A stretch of DNA of 64,000 nucleotides from Epiperipatus broadwayi (lineage: Eukaryota > Onychophora > Udeonychophora > Euonychophora > Peripatidae): assembly GCA_028023455.1 (NCBI GenBank), contig JAQFVV010012435.1, positions 3,660,001 to 3,724,000 on the forward strand, read 5' to 3'. Position 1 is the first letter of the stretch. Each line of letters starts with the position of its first letter. The position numbers were made by a program, and so were the translations under genes. The notes under the pieces are model-generated. The model saw only the letters and a program-made list of their open reading frames with translations, searched no databases and was not told the DNA's origin. Shown here piece by piece: positions 12,459-24,472 of the stretch.

Positions 12459-14849
12459 AGATCATATAATATTGCAACAGAAGGAGCGAAAAATTGTTCT
12501 GTAAAGTATAAATGCTCAGCAATTACATCTATCCATTCTATCACCACACTAAGCTATGCAGAATAATCATTATATCAATTTGGACTTATTCCATTTTATA
12601 ATCATCCTCTTTAATGAATTCTACTTATTAATTAATTTCTTAATTTTTTTTTTTTGCAAATGAATTGTGATTTTTTTTTTAGAAACTTAAAATTGTGATG
12701 ATACAATAAACTGTGTTATGGAGTCACAATTAATGATAAACTATCATTGATAATGATCATGTGCTATTTTTTGATTGTATTACACTTAATCTATCTGTTT
12801 TTAAGAATAAAACTTAAGTTACATGCACGATGTAAATGTGTGTAAATGCAATGTTATGGTTAGTTTATTCAGTGGCTACCTGCAGAAAAGCTATAAAATT
12901 CCCATTATAATTTTTTTTTAAAGAAGACTGAACATTTTAATAAACAACTAAATATATACATGATTAAACGAATGAGAGTCATGTGGTGGTTAAACATTAG
13001 AAGGGTGAGGTTGAGATTTAAACCTGGGATTCATGAGATTGTATGACAATTGAGCACTGGAGGTGCGAGACTAAGTTTTAAACCTGGAATCTTCATTTGT
13101 AGATTCAGTTATGCCAATTCACTTTTATTTTTTTCCATATTACTAAAATTAGAAGTAATTTCCTTTAAATATATATCTGTAAATAGATTACTGTTAGGTT
13201 GGAAAATGTCATTCGGGGAATATTTAATTGTGAATGAAACTAAGTTAAAACACTATTAATCTCAAATCCCTGTTTCCACGAATTTCTTGGTGATACATTT
13301 TGGATTTCATAAATAAATCTTTAACCCACTCATTGTAATCCCAAACTTTCCAAAAGATATATTAAATATTTTTTATTTTTTTGTGTTATTTTACTTTTTA
13401 TGAGGTCTTCCTCTCAGCCCAAACTCCACTATATAACAACCATCCCTCTGATATAACAAGGCCAACCTCTGTAAGCATGCACTTGGTGAATGACCTTCAC
13501 TAGTAAGGAAACTAATTATTAAACACTGAATCTCAACGACTTGCACTCAGCACAAAATTTTTTCATTACGTCACGGTCTCATAAGATAAGAACTGTTTCC
13601 GATTAATTTTAATTCTATATTTAGTTTTATATACATATAAATGTTTTCTCTATATTGTTTTCGTAAATGCGTGTGCAAAACAAGGTATTGATTGTATACA
13701 GTTAAAGTTTATTTTGAAATTTAGTTTAAATATATTCCGAATGAAGTTAAATTACTTGCTTACTTTCAAAAAGTTGGATTTAATTAGGTGGCTGTTATCT
13801 CCAACCAATGATGTGTTGGACTGTAAATAAATTACTGCTAAGATGGCAAATTGATTAATAAAAGTACAACTATTTTGTAAGTGCATGTAAATGTATTACA
13901 ATGCTTTTATAGTTAATAGATTTAATTCAGTATATTTTATTATGTTTTAAAAACGATATATTTATGAGCGAAGTTTCTTCTTGTTATCATCTGCATTGCA
14001 TATTTTCTCTCTTGATCTCTGTTTGAATATATATATCGTGCAACTAATGAATTCATGTTTTGACAAAAAAAAACCAAGTGAAATAAAATAGTATAATAAA
14101 AAAAATTAAAAATTATATTTTATATAAAATTAAAATGTTTCATAAAATATATAAAATTTTATTAACTATTAATATTAAAATCAGAATTTTTTAATGCACA
14201 TATATATATATTAAAAATTATCACCTTTAAAAATATTATATATACTAGTTATTATTAAGGATAATATTTAAAAATTAGTTTAAATTTTATTTTAGGTATT
14301 TTGTAAAACAAAGGAAAAACAAGTGTGAATCTTTTTATAAAAATTTCTGCATTCAGTAAAAAAAAAGTGTATTTATTAATTTTAAGTAACATATACACAT
14401 TTGTGTGCATGCACTTGTATCTTCCAAAAGCATTAAATAATTCTTTAAATTTAACTATGTAAAACTAATTATTGTAAATTAATTTTAAGTGACTAACTTT
14501 TTTTATAGAGTATAAAGAGCGCTACTCAAGCAAGATATTAATTTTATGAGAATTATTTTTTAAAGGGTAAATTTCTTTGTGTAAAGATCATTTTTTTCAT
14601 TTTTCAAAGTTTCTCACTTTTCATTACTTTTAAATCAAGTTTAATTATTTGCTCAAATTAAATTTATTTAATAAAACTTAATCCGTTTAATTAGTTTTAC
14701 TATAAAAAATTTTAAATAATAAAAGTGATGAAGACAAATGAGAAATTACAACATAGGCCAATTGAGAAGTATTGCTTCGGCCAAATACGCATCTTGGGGA
14801 TAATTTAATTTTTTAGATGATTTTATTCATATATCTAAAGTTTGTGTGG
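12459..14849. other. Spacer, no gene recognised
   Basis: AT-rich. Near 13005-13095 two imperfect direct copies of a unit ending TTTAAACCTGG(G/A)AT lie about 55 bp apart and may be SINE debris. A slightly GC-richer block at 13400-13520 was not recognised. Confidence 0.4.
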
Positions 14850-15760
14850 CAAATTAGTAATTCATCATCAACCATTATCAATCCACTGCAGGGTGAAGGT
14901 CTCTCCAAGTTCAATCCATCTCCGATCTTAGCTTCTCTTCTCCATGTCATCCCTCCACACTTTTTTATTTCATCTATCCATCTCACATGTGATCTTTTAC
15001 AATCTCATGGAATCCAGTTTAAGGTTTCAATTCTCCATCTATTATAATCTCTTCTAGCATTATGTTCAGACTAACTCCACTTCAGTCTTTAAATTTTTTC
15101 AATGAGGTCAGTAACACCTGTTTGTTCTCTTACACATGTATTGCATTTTTGATCTCTTCTTGTTACTCCCAACATGCATCTCTCCATACTTCTTTGAGTG
15201 GTGTCAAATCTCTGTAGTGCTCCTCTATTAAGTGTCCAAGTCTCAGAGCCATAAGTAAGAACTGGTAAAACACATTTATTAAAAACATTCCTTTTCAAAC
15301 ACATAGGCATATTTCCTTTTAGTATCAAGTTACTCCTACCAAAAGCAATCCAACCATGTTTAATTCTATGATTAATTTTGTTCATTATGTTTACATCTGT
15401 ATTAATAATCTGATCAAGGTATTTGTAACTGTTAACTTCTTTGAGCTGATCATAATCAATCTTTATTTTTCAATTTTGAAAAAATCCATTAAACATTACT
15501 TTAGTCTTTTTAACATTTATCTTTAGTCCTACTTTCCTACTTTCATCTGATAACTCTTGCAACATTTTTTGCAGTTCTAAAGCATTATTTGCAAAAACAA
15601 CTACATCATCTGAAAAATCTAAATGACTTAAATAATCTCCATTTACTTTCACTTCTTTAGATTCCCATTTTAATCCACAAAATACTTCTTGCAGCACTGC
15701 TGTAAAAAGTTTTGGAGATATGAAGCCACACTGTCTTATACCTTCTCAATGTTGACTTTC
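14850..15760 (-). pseudogene. LINE ORF2 3' half (RTE/CR1-like endonuclease-RT type)
   Basis: On the minus strand the RT catalytic region reads DFSDDVVVFANNALELQ (about 15640-15590) with the A/SDD box, followed by GLKINVKKTKVMFN. After a frameshift near 15470 come VNSYKYLDQIINTD, NKINHRIKHGWIAFG, VLPVLTYGSETWTLNRG and RSMERCMLGVTRRDQ. A second shift near 15085 leads to a KRSHVRWIDEIKKCGG-like end. This block order is typical of widespread animal LINE ORF2 proteins. The 3' end is a short GAT-rich tail near 14860. The 5' half (endonuclease and RT palm start) is absent. Two more 3' ends of this family lie at 16855-17110 and 60000-60625. Confidence 0.8.
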
Positions 15761-16164
15761 CCAGTATCATTATGTAATCTAATTGTTGTTGTTGCATTTT
15801 ATAAATATTCTTAGTAGTTAATTATATCTAAAGGATAGTAATCCATAAATAAATATGAACTTATGTTAATGTACATATATAAATTGTGTATTTTAATATT
15901 ATATAGAAAATGTAAGAAGATGCAAATTTCATTATAATTACAAGACATTAGTAATAGTCTTAGATTATCCTAGCATAAATGCTGTTTAAAACAACAACAT
16001 AGTAATAAATTCATCAAAATTAGTCCTTGATATTTAAAATAATTCATCATTTGCAATGATTTCAATCTCATAGACATCAGATGTGAGAGAAAAATTATAT
16101 AATGATAATATAAACTAATATATGAATTCCCACAGTTTATACACATCATTGCATTGTTTATTTA
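15761..16164. other. Spacer
   Basis: AT-rich with no recognised feature. Confidence 0.4.
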
Positions 16165-16270
16165 ACTTATGTATTGGTGGTTGAGAGGTCAGTGTGACTG
16201 CCTTGCACTTGCAGGCAGCTGCCCGAGATGTGGGTTTACGTCCCAGTCGATGCTATGACACTTAAAAAAA
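16165..16270 (+). repeat. tRNA-derived SINE
   Basis: GGTGGTTGAGAGGTCAGTG fits a tRNA A box (TGGTTGAGAGG). Forty-odd bases on, GTGGGTTTACGTCCC is a degenerate B box. An A-run follows at about 16263-16272. The arrangement indicates an RNA polymerase III-type SINE head. The body after the A-run is not recognisable. The minus-strand copy at 21244-21345 shares the A-box region. Confidence 0.65.
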
Positions 16271-16417
16271 AACATTGACAGTTTTATAGAATTTAAAAAT
16301 CTCAATTACAATTTGTTCTGATGACCCAAACATAGGTTTTAGTAAAATAAAATGATTATGGATATATTACTAAATTGACCACTTCCTTTATTTTGCTGTA
16401 ATATCTTATATAAATGT

Positions 16418-16588
16418 AATTTATCTACTATTTTGACCACTTTTTAGCAAAAGCCTTTTATTGTATCTACATTTCGACTGTCCTGCAGTTTTCTTCAGAT
16501 ATAATAGCTCAGAAGACTGCAGGACAGTTGAAATGTAGATACAATAAAAAGTTTTTTGCTAAAAAGTGTTCAAAGTAGTGGATAAATT
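16418..16588. mobile_element. Palindromic MITE, about 170 bp
   Basis: Arms of about 75 bp: AATTTATCTACTATTTTGA and its diverged complement at the right end, with internal blocks TGTATCTACATTTC and CTGTCCTGCAG present in both orientations. The loop is near 16500. No ORF. Confidence 0.8.
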
Positions 16589-16854
16589 GGATTATGGATA
16601 TATTTAAATTTTTAAAAACTTGTGGTGGAAATTATCAAAAAAAATGTTGATTATTATTAAAAATCAACAAAACAGTTTTTTTTTATTTGTTTAAGTTTTT
16701 TTACTTGTATCTGTCAATATGATTGCTTTATTTATTGCCTCATTTAAATTTCTATTTAACTGTAAAATCCACAATGTCTTTGAAAAGAAAATTTTTTAAA
16801 AATGGATGGAGGAAAGAATAAATAATGTTTTAAAACAGCAGAGAAATATATGAT

Positions 16855-17110
16855 CATCATTATTTTAAGATATTATTAATCCATTACATGATGAAAGTGT
16901 CTCTAAGTTTAATTCAGTTTCTCATCTGTAACCTCTTTTCTCCACATCACACCAATAAACTTTATTAATTCTTTTATTTATTTGCCAGCTGAGTTTTTCT
17001 AAATCTTTTATCATCTTTTGAGATCTAGTTTAAGACTTCAATTTTTTAGATATTATCAACACTTTTAGAAATATGTCCATCCCAAGTCTATTTTAATATA
17101 TATAATATAT
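16855..17110 (-). pseudogene. LINE 3' end, second copy
   Basis: Nucleotide similarity to 14860-15060 in the same orientation: both carry the run from a CATCATTAT tail through GTGTCTCTAAGTTTAATTCA-like and ATCTTTTATCATC-like blocks. Only the last part of the LINE ORF2 and its tail are present, consistent with 5' truncation. It is more diverged than the 14850 copy. Confidence 0.6.
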
Positions 17111-18781
17111 TTTTTATGATATCAATGCTACTTTTTGTTTTCTCAACTAATTTGTTATTGGAAAGTAACATAACCAAAGGTTTATGAATCAAAGCTTAAC
17201 CAATAGTGTATGTTGCCTGAATATCACATAATACCTCAATTAATCTACATCATAATGTTAATCAGGTGGTTTTTGCACGGAATTTGAATAGTAGACTTGA
17301 TTACTTTATCACTTTTACTATCTATACATGACTACTTAAATAAGTAACCATTAGATTAATCTAAACTGTACAATGTAAAAGAGCAATAGTATGATAGATG
17401 TGGAATTTGTGCTCAAAAATCACATATTCTTCTCAGCCATAAATATTTGATGAATATTTTTATTGAATTCAAGTTTTGATTGTGCATATACTAAAAAAAA
17501 ATTAGAAGATTCTATTAATTTATTATTAAAACATTAATCAGTGTTAATTTGATGTGGATTATATGTATTTTCACATAATTTTAATTTTAAAATTTGATAC
17601 TCAAAACTTATATTAAATGCTATTAAGCAGCATAATTAAAGTTACATAACCTTATTTAGTATGGTATAAAAATAATAAAAACATTGCAAAATACTTTTAT
17701 TTTTTGTATTGCTAAATTAAGATAAAAAAAACTCTTAAATATTTATACATTTTTGTTATTTTCCTTTTCAGATTTCAAATTGAAGGCTGTGCAAAAAAAA
17801 AGGGTAGTGTATACAGAAAATTTCAAATGTGCAGCCAAAACAATTCTGTTTGTTTTGGATATACAATTAATTATTAATACCTACAAATGGAAATACTTTA
17901 AAACTAAATGCTTTATATCACATTCTGGACTAAAAATATTAATTAGCATGTATATAAGAATATATTTATTGTAATTTGATTTACAAGTCATAAACTTTCT
18001 ATCCCCACAACTTTGACAACATTCTATCATTTATCTTTGTTTTTGGATATCTTTATTCAACATGCATAACGAGTTATTTATATAGTGGTAACTTTTTCAT
18101 CTTTATTCATATGTTTTTATAACATGTAATGGAGTGAAAATTTTATGAATGTATAAAAAGAAACTATTTGTAATGAATCAAATCATTCCAGATATTAAAT
18201 GCACTCATCTAATGCTTGTTATGAAATTATGAGTTAACATGCAGTGTAAAATTTTCCAGAGCAATTTCTTTCCGAACCTCTGTTCATCAAGTGATGTATA
18301 GGTTTAGAAAATTTGAACATTCATACTTCAATGATAATTTGACTTTGAAGAGATACTGTAAATAATATCAATATTCATTATGATTATATTTATCATATTA
18401 CAAAAAAATATATAAGATTACTGTAGTAAAGTCGAAAACTTATAAATGTAAGTGAATTTTTAACAATATTATGTAATTTCAAAGTTTTCTTTTTTAAAAA
18501 AATAAGTTTAAAATTTGATATAATAAAAATAATATTAATAAGACATTAGAACTATATTATTTAAATTAGTGTATTATAAAATAGTAGAACTAATAAGAAA
18601 CTATAAATATAATTATTAAAATATATACACAAAAGATTGGGGATGAATGTTGCTTTTCACTCCATTAGTAAATAAGATAATATATCAGACTAATAAGATT
18701 ATTTCATTGCAACCGACTATATACATTTAAAGTGCCCTCTAGCTGCAGCATATGTCAATACATTTTAAAGCCAAATATTTC

Positions 18782-18784
<3 letters not shown>
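17111..18784. other. AT-rich spacer, no gene recognised
   Basis: A 73-codon open stretch near 17753-17974 follows a TTTTCAG acceptor-like sequence but has no family resemblance or coding-like composition. Nothing else stands out. Confidence 0.45.

Positions 18785-18839
<55 letters not shown>
18785..18839. repeat. (TA)n microsatellite
   Basis: About 27 uninterrupted TA units. Confidence 0.95.
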
Positions 18840-18842
<3 letters not shown>

Positions 18843-19047
18843 TTTGTAAATGAAATAGTTCATTTTTACCACCTACTGACATTCTCTTGAATTTCTAATA
18901 ATGCTTTTTGTTAATATTTTTCTGACAATTTTGACTATTCTGCAGTCTTCTTCAGAGCCTCATTTTAGATCTGTTTTCAACAAATATAAAATTAACATAA
19001 AAAGAGTCCTATATCACATGACTCAATTTTGTAAGCTTGTAAATAAA

Positions 19048-19288
19048 AACAAAGAGCTTTGCTAATTGCTCTAACAAGCTTTGTTGATAAAATGCTAGCA
19101 AGAGAAATCATTTAAAATATCTCTATCAGAAACCACACCCAAACCCCGGACCTATGGTTTTGTGCTTTGGAATTCTTCAGTGAAGTGCTAGGTAGCTTAT
19201 ACTAATCCAAAGCCAGAATTTATATAAGAGTTAACTATTGAGGCATTTTATCAACAAAACTTGTTAGAGCAATTAGAAAAGCTCTGTG
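19048..19288. mobile_element. Inverted-repeat MITE, about 240 bp
   Basis: AGAGCTTTGCTAATTGCTCT near 19050 with AACAAGCTTTGTTGATAAAA is matched by reverse-complement blocks near 19240-19288. Arms are about 45 bp with a noncoding interior. Confidence 0.7.
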
Positions 19289-19381
19289 AAATTAACATAG
19301 CTTATTGTAGATATAATTAAGATGAGTAAACCACTTTTCTTTAGGCTATGAATAAGTAACACTTTACATGATAACAAAATG

Positions 19382-19525
19382 AATGAATCTATCTATTCTT
19401 TAAGCTTTTGATGTTTAATGCAATGTTTTTATCTAATATATTAAGTTCACTCTGAGTTTCCATCAATGTGGCAAAAGTAAGTCTATAAACACCAAAAGCT
19501 TAAAGAATAAATGAATTTATTCTGT
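19382..19525. mobile_element. Inverted-repeat MITE, about 140 bp
   Basis: TATTCTTTAAGCTTTTGATG on the left is complemented by CACCAAAAGCTTAAAGAATA on the right. Arms are about 30 bp with no coding interior. Confidence 0.6.
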
Positions 19526-21243
19526 TAATATACAGAAACCTTTCAATAAGTAAATTTATATAAAAAAGGCCAATTTTGTTTTTTAATTTATTATTTTATT
19601 TCTGCATGCCTATGTAAATGGCATTGTAATATATTTCTAATATATTTTAAGTTGTTCCATAACTTTATAAGTGCTTTCATATTGCTTATTTTAAATAAAG
19701 TAATAAATTGTATATCTTTTATTGCATGATGTTTCCAACAGGTATTGAGATATTTTCTTCTGGATTTTTTCTTCTCTCTTTTAATACAAGAGGAAGTGAA
19801 TAAATAATTTTTTTATTGCTTTATTTAAAATACACAAGCTACACTAAAATCATGTTCAATATCTAAAAAAAAAATTGTCTATAATTTGGAGAATATTTTA
19901 AAACCAATAGAATCTTATTTCTTTTAAATTATGTATAGATATATCTGGTTGAATCACTGAATAAAAGAGTAGCATTTGATTATAGTTTCATTACTTGAAC
20001 GTATTAATACTGCAGGCATTATTAATTGTTTGATACAACAAATGTTTTTATTATTTCTGTATTTTTTAAAATTCCAATTATAACATTACTCCACTTAATA
20101 AGAGCAGTTGGCCCCCAAAACTTATCATAAAGCAAGAAGATAGTATAGAAATCAAGGGATTATAATGGTTTTCTATGGAAAAATATTTTTTTTCATTCCA
20201 AAAGATAAATATTATGTCATAAATTGTTAATATTATATAAACAAACAACTTAATCTAGCATATATACTACTTTTAAAAAGCTTAATGTATGATATATGCA
20301 TGTGTAAGCTATGCTGTGTGTGTATTTTGATTTTGCAGATATGCACTTAAAATATATGTAGGCAAGCTAATACAACTTAAATCAATGTAAAAAAAAACTT
20401 TAGTTTAAACTCACTCTTATAATTCATTCATTCAGCAATCATCACCAACCATTTTTCTGAGTTATCAGTTGCTCATTTAAAGGGTCTATTATATTTTAAT
20501 CCTTTAGTGTTCATGGTTTTCTTTGGAGGAGTATAACAAATGTCATTGACTGATGATTGTTAGAAAAAAAAGTTTAAATAAATGATGACTTTTTTTTTTT
20601 ATTTTCTCTTCATACAACATATTATAAAGTCTCATTCATTGATTCAAGGCATTTTTAGATTTGATATGCAAATTGAAAACATGAGTAACTGTAAATGTAC
20701 TTTTTTTTGTTATGATTAGAAAAATAAATCACTATGCAAACATAACTGAGAAAGAGACAGTTTGTGATTGGTTGTTTCAAGTATTTTTCCATAAAATTAT
20801 TAACTCTTATGGTGAAAAAAAATGTCCATACTGAAATATAATTTTTTTAAATTTCATAATCTTATATTATTTAAGTGAAATTATTTAGAATTAGGGAACA
20901 ATATTTAATAATATCTCATGTAACTATACTGTTGTGGATTATAAAGACTAGTTATTTATTAAAATTATAAGAGTAGCCGAATTATAAAAATGTATATTAC
21001 AGTTAATTTGAAAAAAAAATACAAATTCTAACATATTAACAAAAATGTATCTAATACAGGCATTTTAACAGCATTTTATATACAAATATGCTACATTGGC
21101 ATATTTTTGGCCATGAAATGCCACATTCTATTAAATGCAGTTGACATTTTCTTTGAGATGAACTTAGAAATCTTTTGAATACTGCATTATTTGTAAAGTC
21201 AGAGATACACATTATTTAAATTAATATTAAAGGTATGAATCTT
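19526..21243. other. AT-rich spacer
   Basis: No gene or clear repeat boundary recognised. Confidence 0.45.
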
Positions 21244-21345
21244 TTTTCATGTACCATAGCATCAGCCAGGAAGAGAACCTGCTAACCCGGGACAACTGCT
21301 TGTAAGGCTGCTGCGCTGACCTCTCGACCAAAGCTTGATATCTTT
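21244..21345 (-). repeat. tRNA-derived SINE fragment
   Basis: On the minus strand, TTGGTCGAGAGGTCAGCGC gives an A box, followed by GCAGCCTTACAAGCAGTTG and a CCCGGGTTAGCAGG B-box region. It resembles the SINE at 16165-16270 in its head, and those at 32930 and 39045 in the CAGCCTT.CAAGCAG block. Confidence 0.6.
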
Positions 21346-22830
21346 AATTTGTTTGTATTACATTTTATATCAAACAAAATTTATATCAAACAAAATTTAT
21401 TATTAACTGGATGAAATTATACTCACAATTTTTTTCAACTGCAAAAAATATACGTGAAACATTTCAATTTGATTGAAATTAGCATTCATTAAGCTTTTAA
21501 TCCAAAATTGAGTGACTGAATACTTTAGTTAATATTTACACTGAAAGCAATTTAAAATTAAATATTAATGTTATATGACCAAAATTTATTTTTAATTTTA
21601 TGCTGAGTGAAATTTTCAATTTTTTTTTCATTTCCATATTATTATATATAACGATAACATATGCTATTTCTGAAATAATTCAAGCTGTTTTAAAATCAGA
21701 CAAGCAGATTACAGATTATTTTAAATTTAAATTTAATAATTTTTGATTATATAAAGTTCATTATTTTATTGCATAATCTATGGAATCTTTTTTATTTTCA
21801 AAATAATAATTACGATATCTAAATTACAATACAGTGATCATAATTTTTGCTGCAAGTACAATAACATAATAATTTTTATCTTTAAAAGTAGAAAAAATAT
21901 AATATAGTTTTAAAATTAATGTAAATATTTTAAAATCTAATACTGTATTAATGTATTTGGTTGTGGTACATCTCATCAAAATATAATTTTGATTATTTAT
22001 TATACTGAATAAAATGTTTTTAGGTGATTTTATAATCATTAACAATGAAAATCATTACTTTGGATATGTCATTAATAAAGTACTGATTGTCTTGCAAGAA
22101 TTCTGGATAAAAATGTAATAAAATACTGTATTGTGCATTCATCAATTGTAATTTAAGTTTATAATCAAATTATTGTATGCGACACTGTTATATTGTGTAT
22201 TATGAATAAGCTCTGCAAAGTCACTATTTTGAATGGCACAGCTTTGATAACTACCCTATATATAATCAATTTTGCAAAATGACCAGAAAAAATCTTTTTT
22301 AAAAATCATTATAGTAAATAATTGATTGTAAATCAAAATAGTGGGTACAAATTGATGATGATTACTATTGTGAATCCTTACATAAATACCAAGCACTTAA
22401 GGGAGTATAAAGATATTAGATAAACATTTTGTAAGGTTTTGCCAATAATCCATTATTTTTAATAAGATTTAATGTTTGTTATTCAGCCATGAATTCCTAA
22501 TAAAAAGAATTCCACTTTAATATTAATAATGTATATAAAATATTTCATAAAAAAATTATTAATTAAGTTGGGAAATAATGTATTCAAAAACAAAACATTT
22601 TTAAAGTATAATTTGAGTTGTCATATTTAACATGAAAGGATAAATGTAGGCTTTCCATAAATTAAGTATTTCAATGACTTATTTTAACAACCTAATCTGT
22701 GGATGAAGAAAAATAAATATTTTAGTTTTTAGTATATTATTTTTTTTTAAATTAAATAAAGCCCTTTTTATAAAATATTTTTTATACATAACTTGAAGGC
22801 AGTAGGTTATTTCCTTATACTGAATTTTGG
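21346..22830. other. AT-rich spacer
   Basis: A short tandem ATATCAAACAAAATTT duplication lies near 21368-21400. Nothing else recognised. Confidence 0.45.
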
Positions 22831-24270
22831 TAATACATGGTCTGTTGATCCACACCACCCAATGGCACTGTTGCTAGTGAAAAACAAATAGATATAATGT
22901 TACCGTGCTGTTTTGATTTTGTAATGTTTTGGATTTGTTTGGTTTTTTTTAACCAGTTTTATGTATATTTTTAAAAAATACATAATTTTTTTTTTGTGAT
23001 TTGGCTTTTTGTAAAAACATTCGGCTTTTTTTTTTTTTTTGTTTGTTTAAAAATAATTTGATTCCGGTCTTTTTTTTTTTAAAGAAACTTTTTTTTCAAC
23101 TCTTTATGACTTTTTTAACACACTTTTTTTTGTTGTTGTCATTTACCAAGTTTTTATTTATAAACAAATACATAAAAAAATAATTTGCTTTTTAAAAACA
23201 TTTTGTATTTACATTATTTTTGTTTTTAAAAAAAAAACCCAAAAAGAACAAAATCAAAAGAAAAAAGATCATTTCACTGCAGTAAACTGATGATCTCATG
23301 GATAGACTGCATAAGGATGTTGGCAGAATGGGAGACTATAGCCTCTACAAAACAATCACCTTTCTGATGAAAGATACTTCTGAAAATCCATTGTTGTGGA
23401 AGGATTCTGCCCTGGTGATTTTTTCATAGGCTGAACATGGTTTTATCAACTTCCACTGTCATACCGGGACCATCAATTTGGTGACAAGGATGAAAAATAA
23501 GGCTTTCTCAACAGAGCAACTCAGCTACAATATGCTTTACTGTAAGCTCATCCTGGCTCCAGTAATAAATTAGACGTATTTCTGGCAGCCCTCAGATCAC
23601 ATTCTGTGATGAAGGAACACTTTCGTCGACATTGCCATGATGCGCATTCCATTTGAGATGTTTTACAATTCCTTAATTTCATTAAACAACCACAAATGCA
23701 GTTCTTCTGGGTGGGTAGAATATTTTTCTGTTGAAGAAAGGCCACCACATCTGCTTCTGTAGTAGGCAAATTGACAAATTTCAATGCCGAACCATTGTGT
23801 GTCATTGAACTGTTTTGATCTCAATAAAGTATTGTAAAGTGCGTGACTTGATCGTGAACTTTGCCGAATCATGATTTACACTCCCCATTTAGTACATTTA
23901 GACACTTGAGAATGAAAGCAGGGGCATTTGATAATTAGTTAGAATTTGTAATTACTCACATAAATTACAATACATTTAACAACAATAAAAAAAATCTGTT
24001 CTAATATAATTTTGGTCATTACAAATAAACACACCTTCATATAATATGCTGTAGAATAGACAAGACTAATGTGTATAGAGAAAATCCCATACTCATCACT
24101 AATAATGTTCACATTCTAGAGATGTTGGGGAAGAGTGCACTTCAACAGCTTGAGTGTTTGAACAGTTTACAGGCCATAAAATATATGAGTGGCCTTGTAA
24201 ATGGCATATTTCTGTGCTTTAGCATAGAAACAGTACCATCAGGTGGTGTGGATCAACAGACCATGTATTA
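22831..24270. mobile_element. Merlin DNA transposon (decayed)
   Basis: The ends are a perfect 29-bp inverted repeat beginning TAATACATGGTCTGTTGATC, at 22831-22859 and 24242-24270. Imperfect matching continues about 20 bp inward (ATGG(C/T)ACTGTT) and a few bases outward (TTTG). The interior encodes an ISXO2/Merlin-type transposase relic on the minus strand at 23277-23872. Merlin elements usually make 8-9-bp target duplications. I could not identify a convincing one, so the exact outer boundary may be a few bases off. The interior at 22910-23260 is a T-rich, low-complexity stretch where the transposase C-terminus should lie. Confidence 0.8.
23277..23872 (-). pseudogene. Merlin (ISXO2-like) transposase relic
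   Basis: Reading the minus strand, the N-terminal zinc-ribbon region gives FLQQKNILPTQKNC, CGCLMKL and WQCRRKCSF, as in ISXO2-like proteins. After a stop the sequence continues YYWSQDELTVKHIVAELL. It then gives IDGPGMTVEVDKTMFS, stop, KNHQGRILPQQWIF and GDCFVEAIVSHSANILMQSI. These match the DDE-core block of Merlin transposases around the first catalytic aspartate (VEVDK). At least two stops and one frameshift inactivate it. The later catalytic residues are missing, replaced by T-rich low-complexity sequence. A transposase of this family would bind the terminal repeats and catalyse cut-and-paste transposition. Confidence 0.8.
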
Positions 24271-24288
24271 TCAAATGTTTCCTATGTA

Positions 24289-24472
24289 TATAAATAGAGG
24301 GATTTGAAATCAAAATTTTTCAGTCTATTCATCCTTCATTCTCTCTCAAGCAACTGATACATGTATATTGAGGATCATGTGTTTTTTTGGTCATGGGTAT
24401 CAGGTGCGTGAGATACAGTGGACATTGAATAGATTGAAAAATCTTGAGTTCAAATCCCTCTATTTAAATATT
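24289..24472. mobile_element. Small foldback element next to the Merlin end
   Basis: TAAATAGAGGGATTTGAA at the left end is complemented by TTCAAATCCCTCTATTTA at the right end, with arms of about 45 bp. It begins only 18 bp beyond the Merlin terminal repeat. The right arm ends in GAGTTCAAATCC, a tRNA B-box-like sequence also present in the repeat at 26035-26255. Confidence 0.7.

Noticed and set aside
12241-12522. 93-codon minus-strand open frame
   Set aside because: It is a product of a palindromic MITE. The same sequence is read in both orientations with no conserved frame in other copies.
17753-17974. Frame after a TTTTCAG acceptor-like site, considered as an exon
   Set aside because: The composition is that of AT-rich noise, with no donor site and no recognisable domain.
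23001-23183. 60-codon F/L-rich frame
   Set aside because: Generated by T homopolymers, with no membrane-protein organisation beyond composition.
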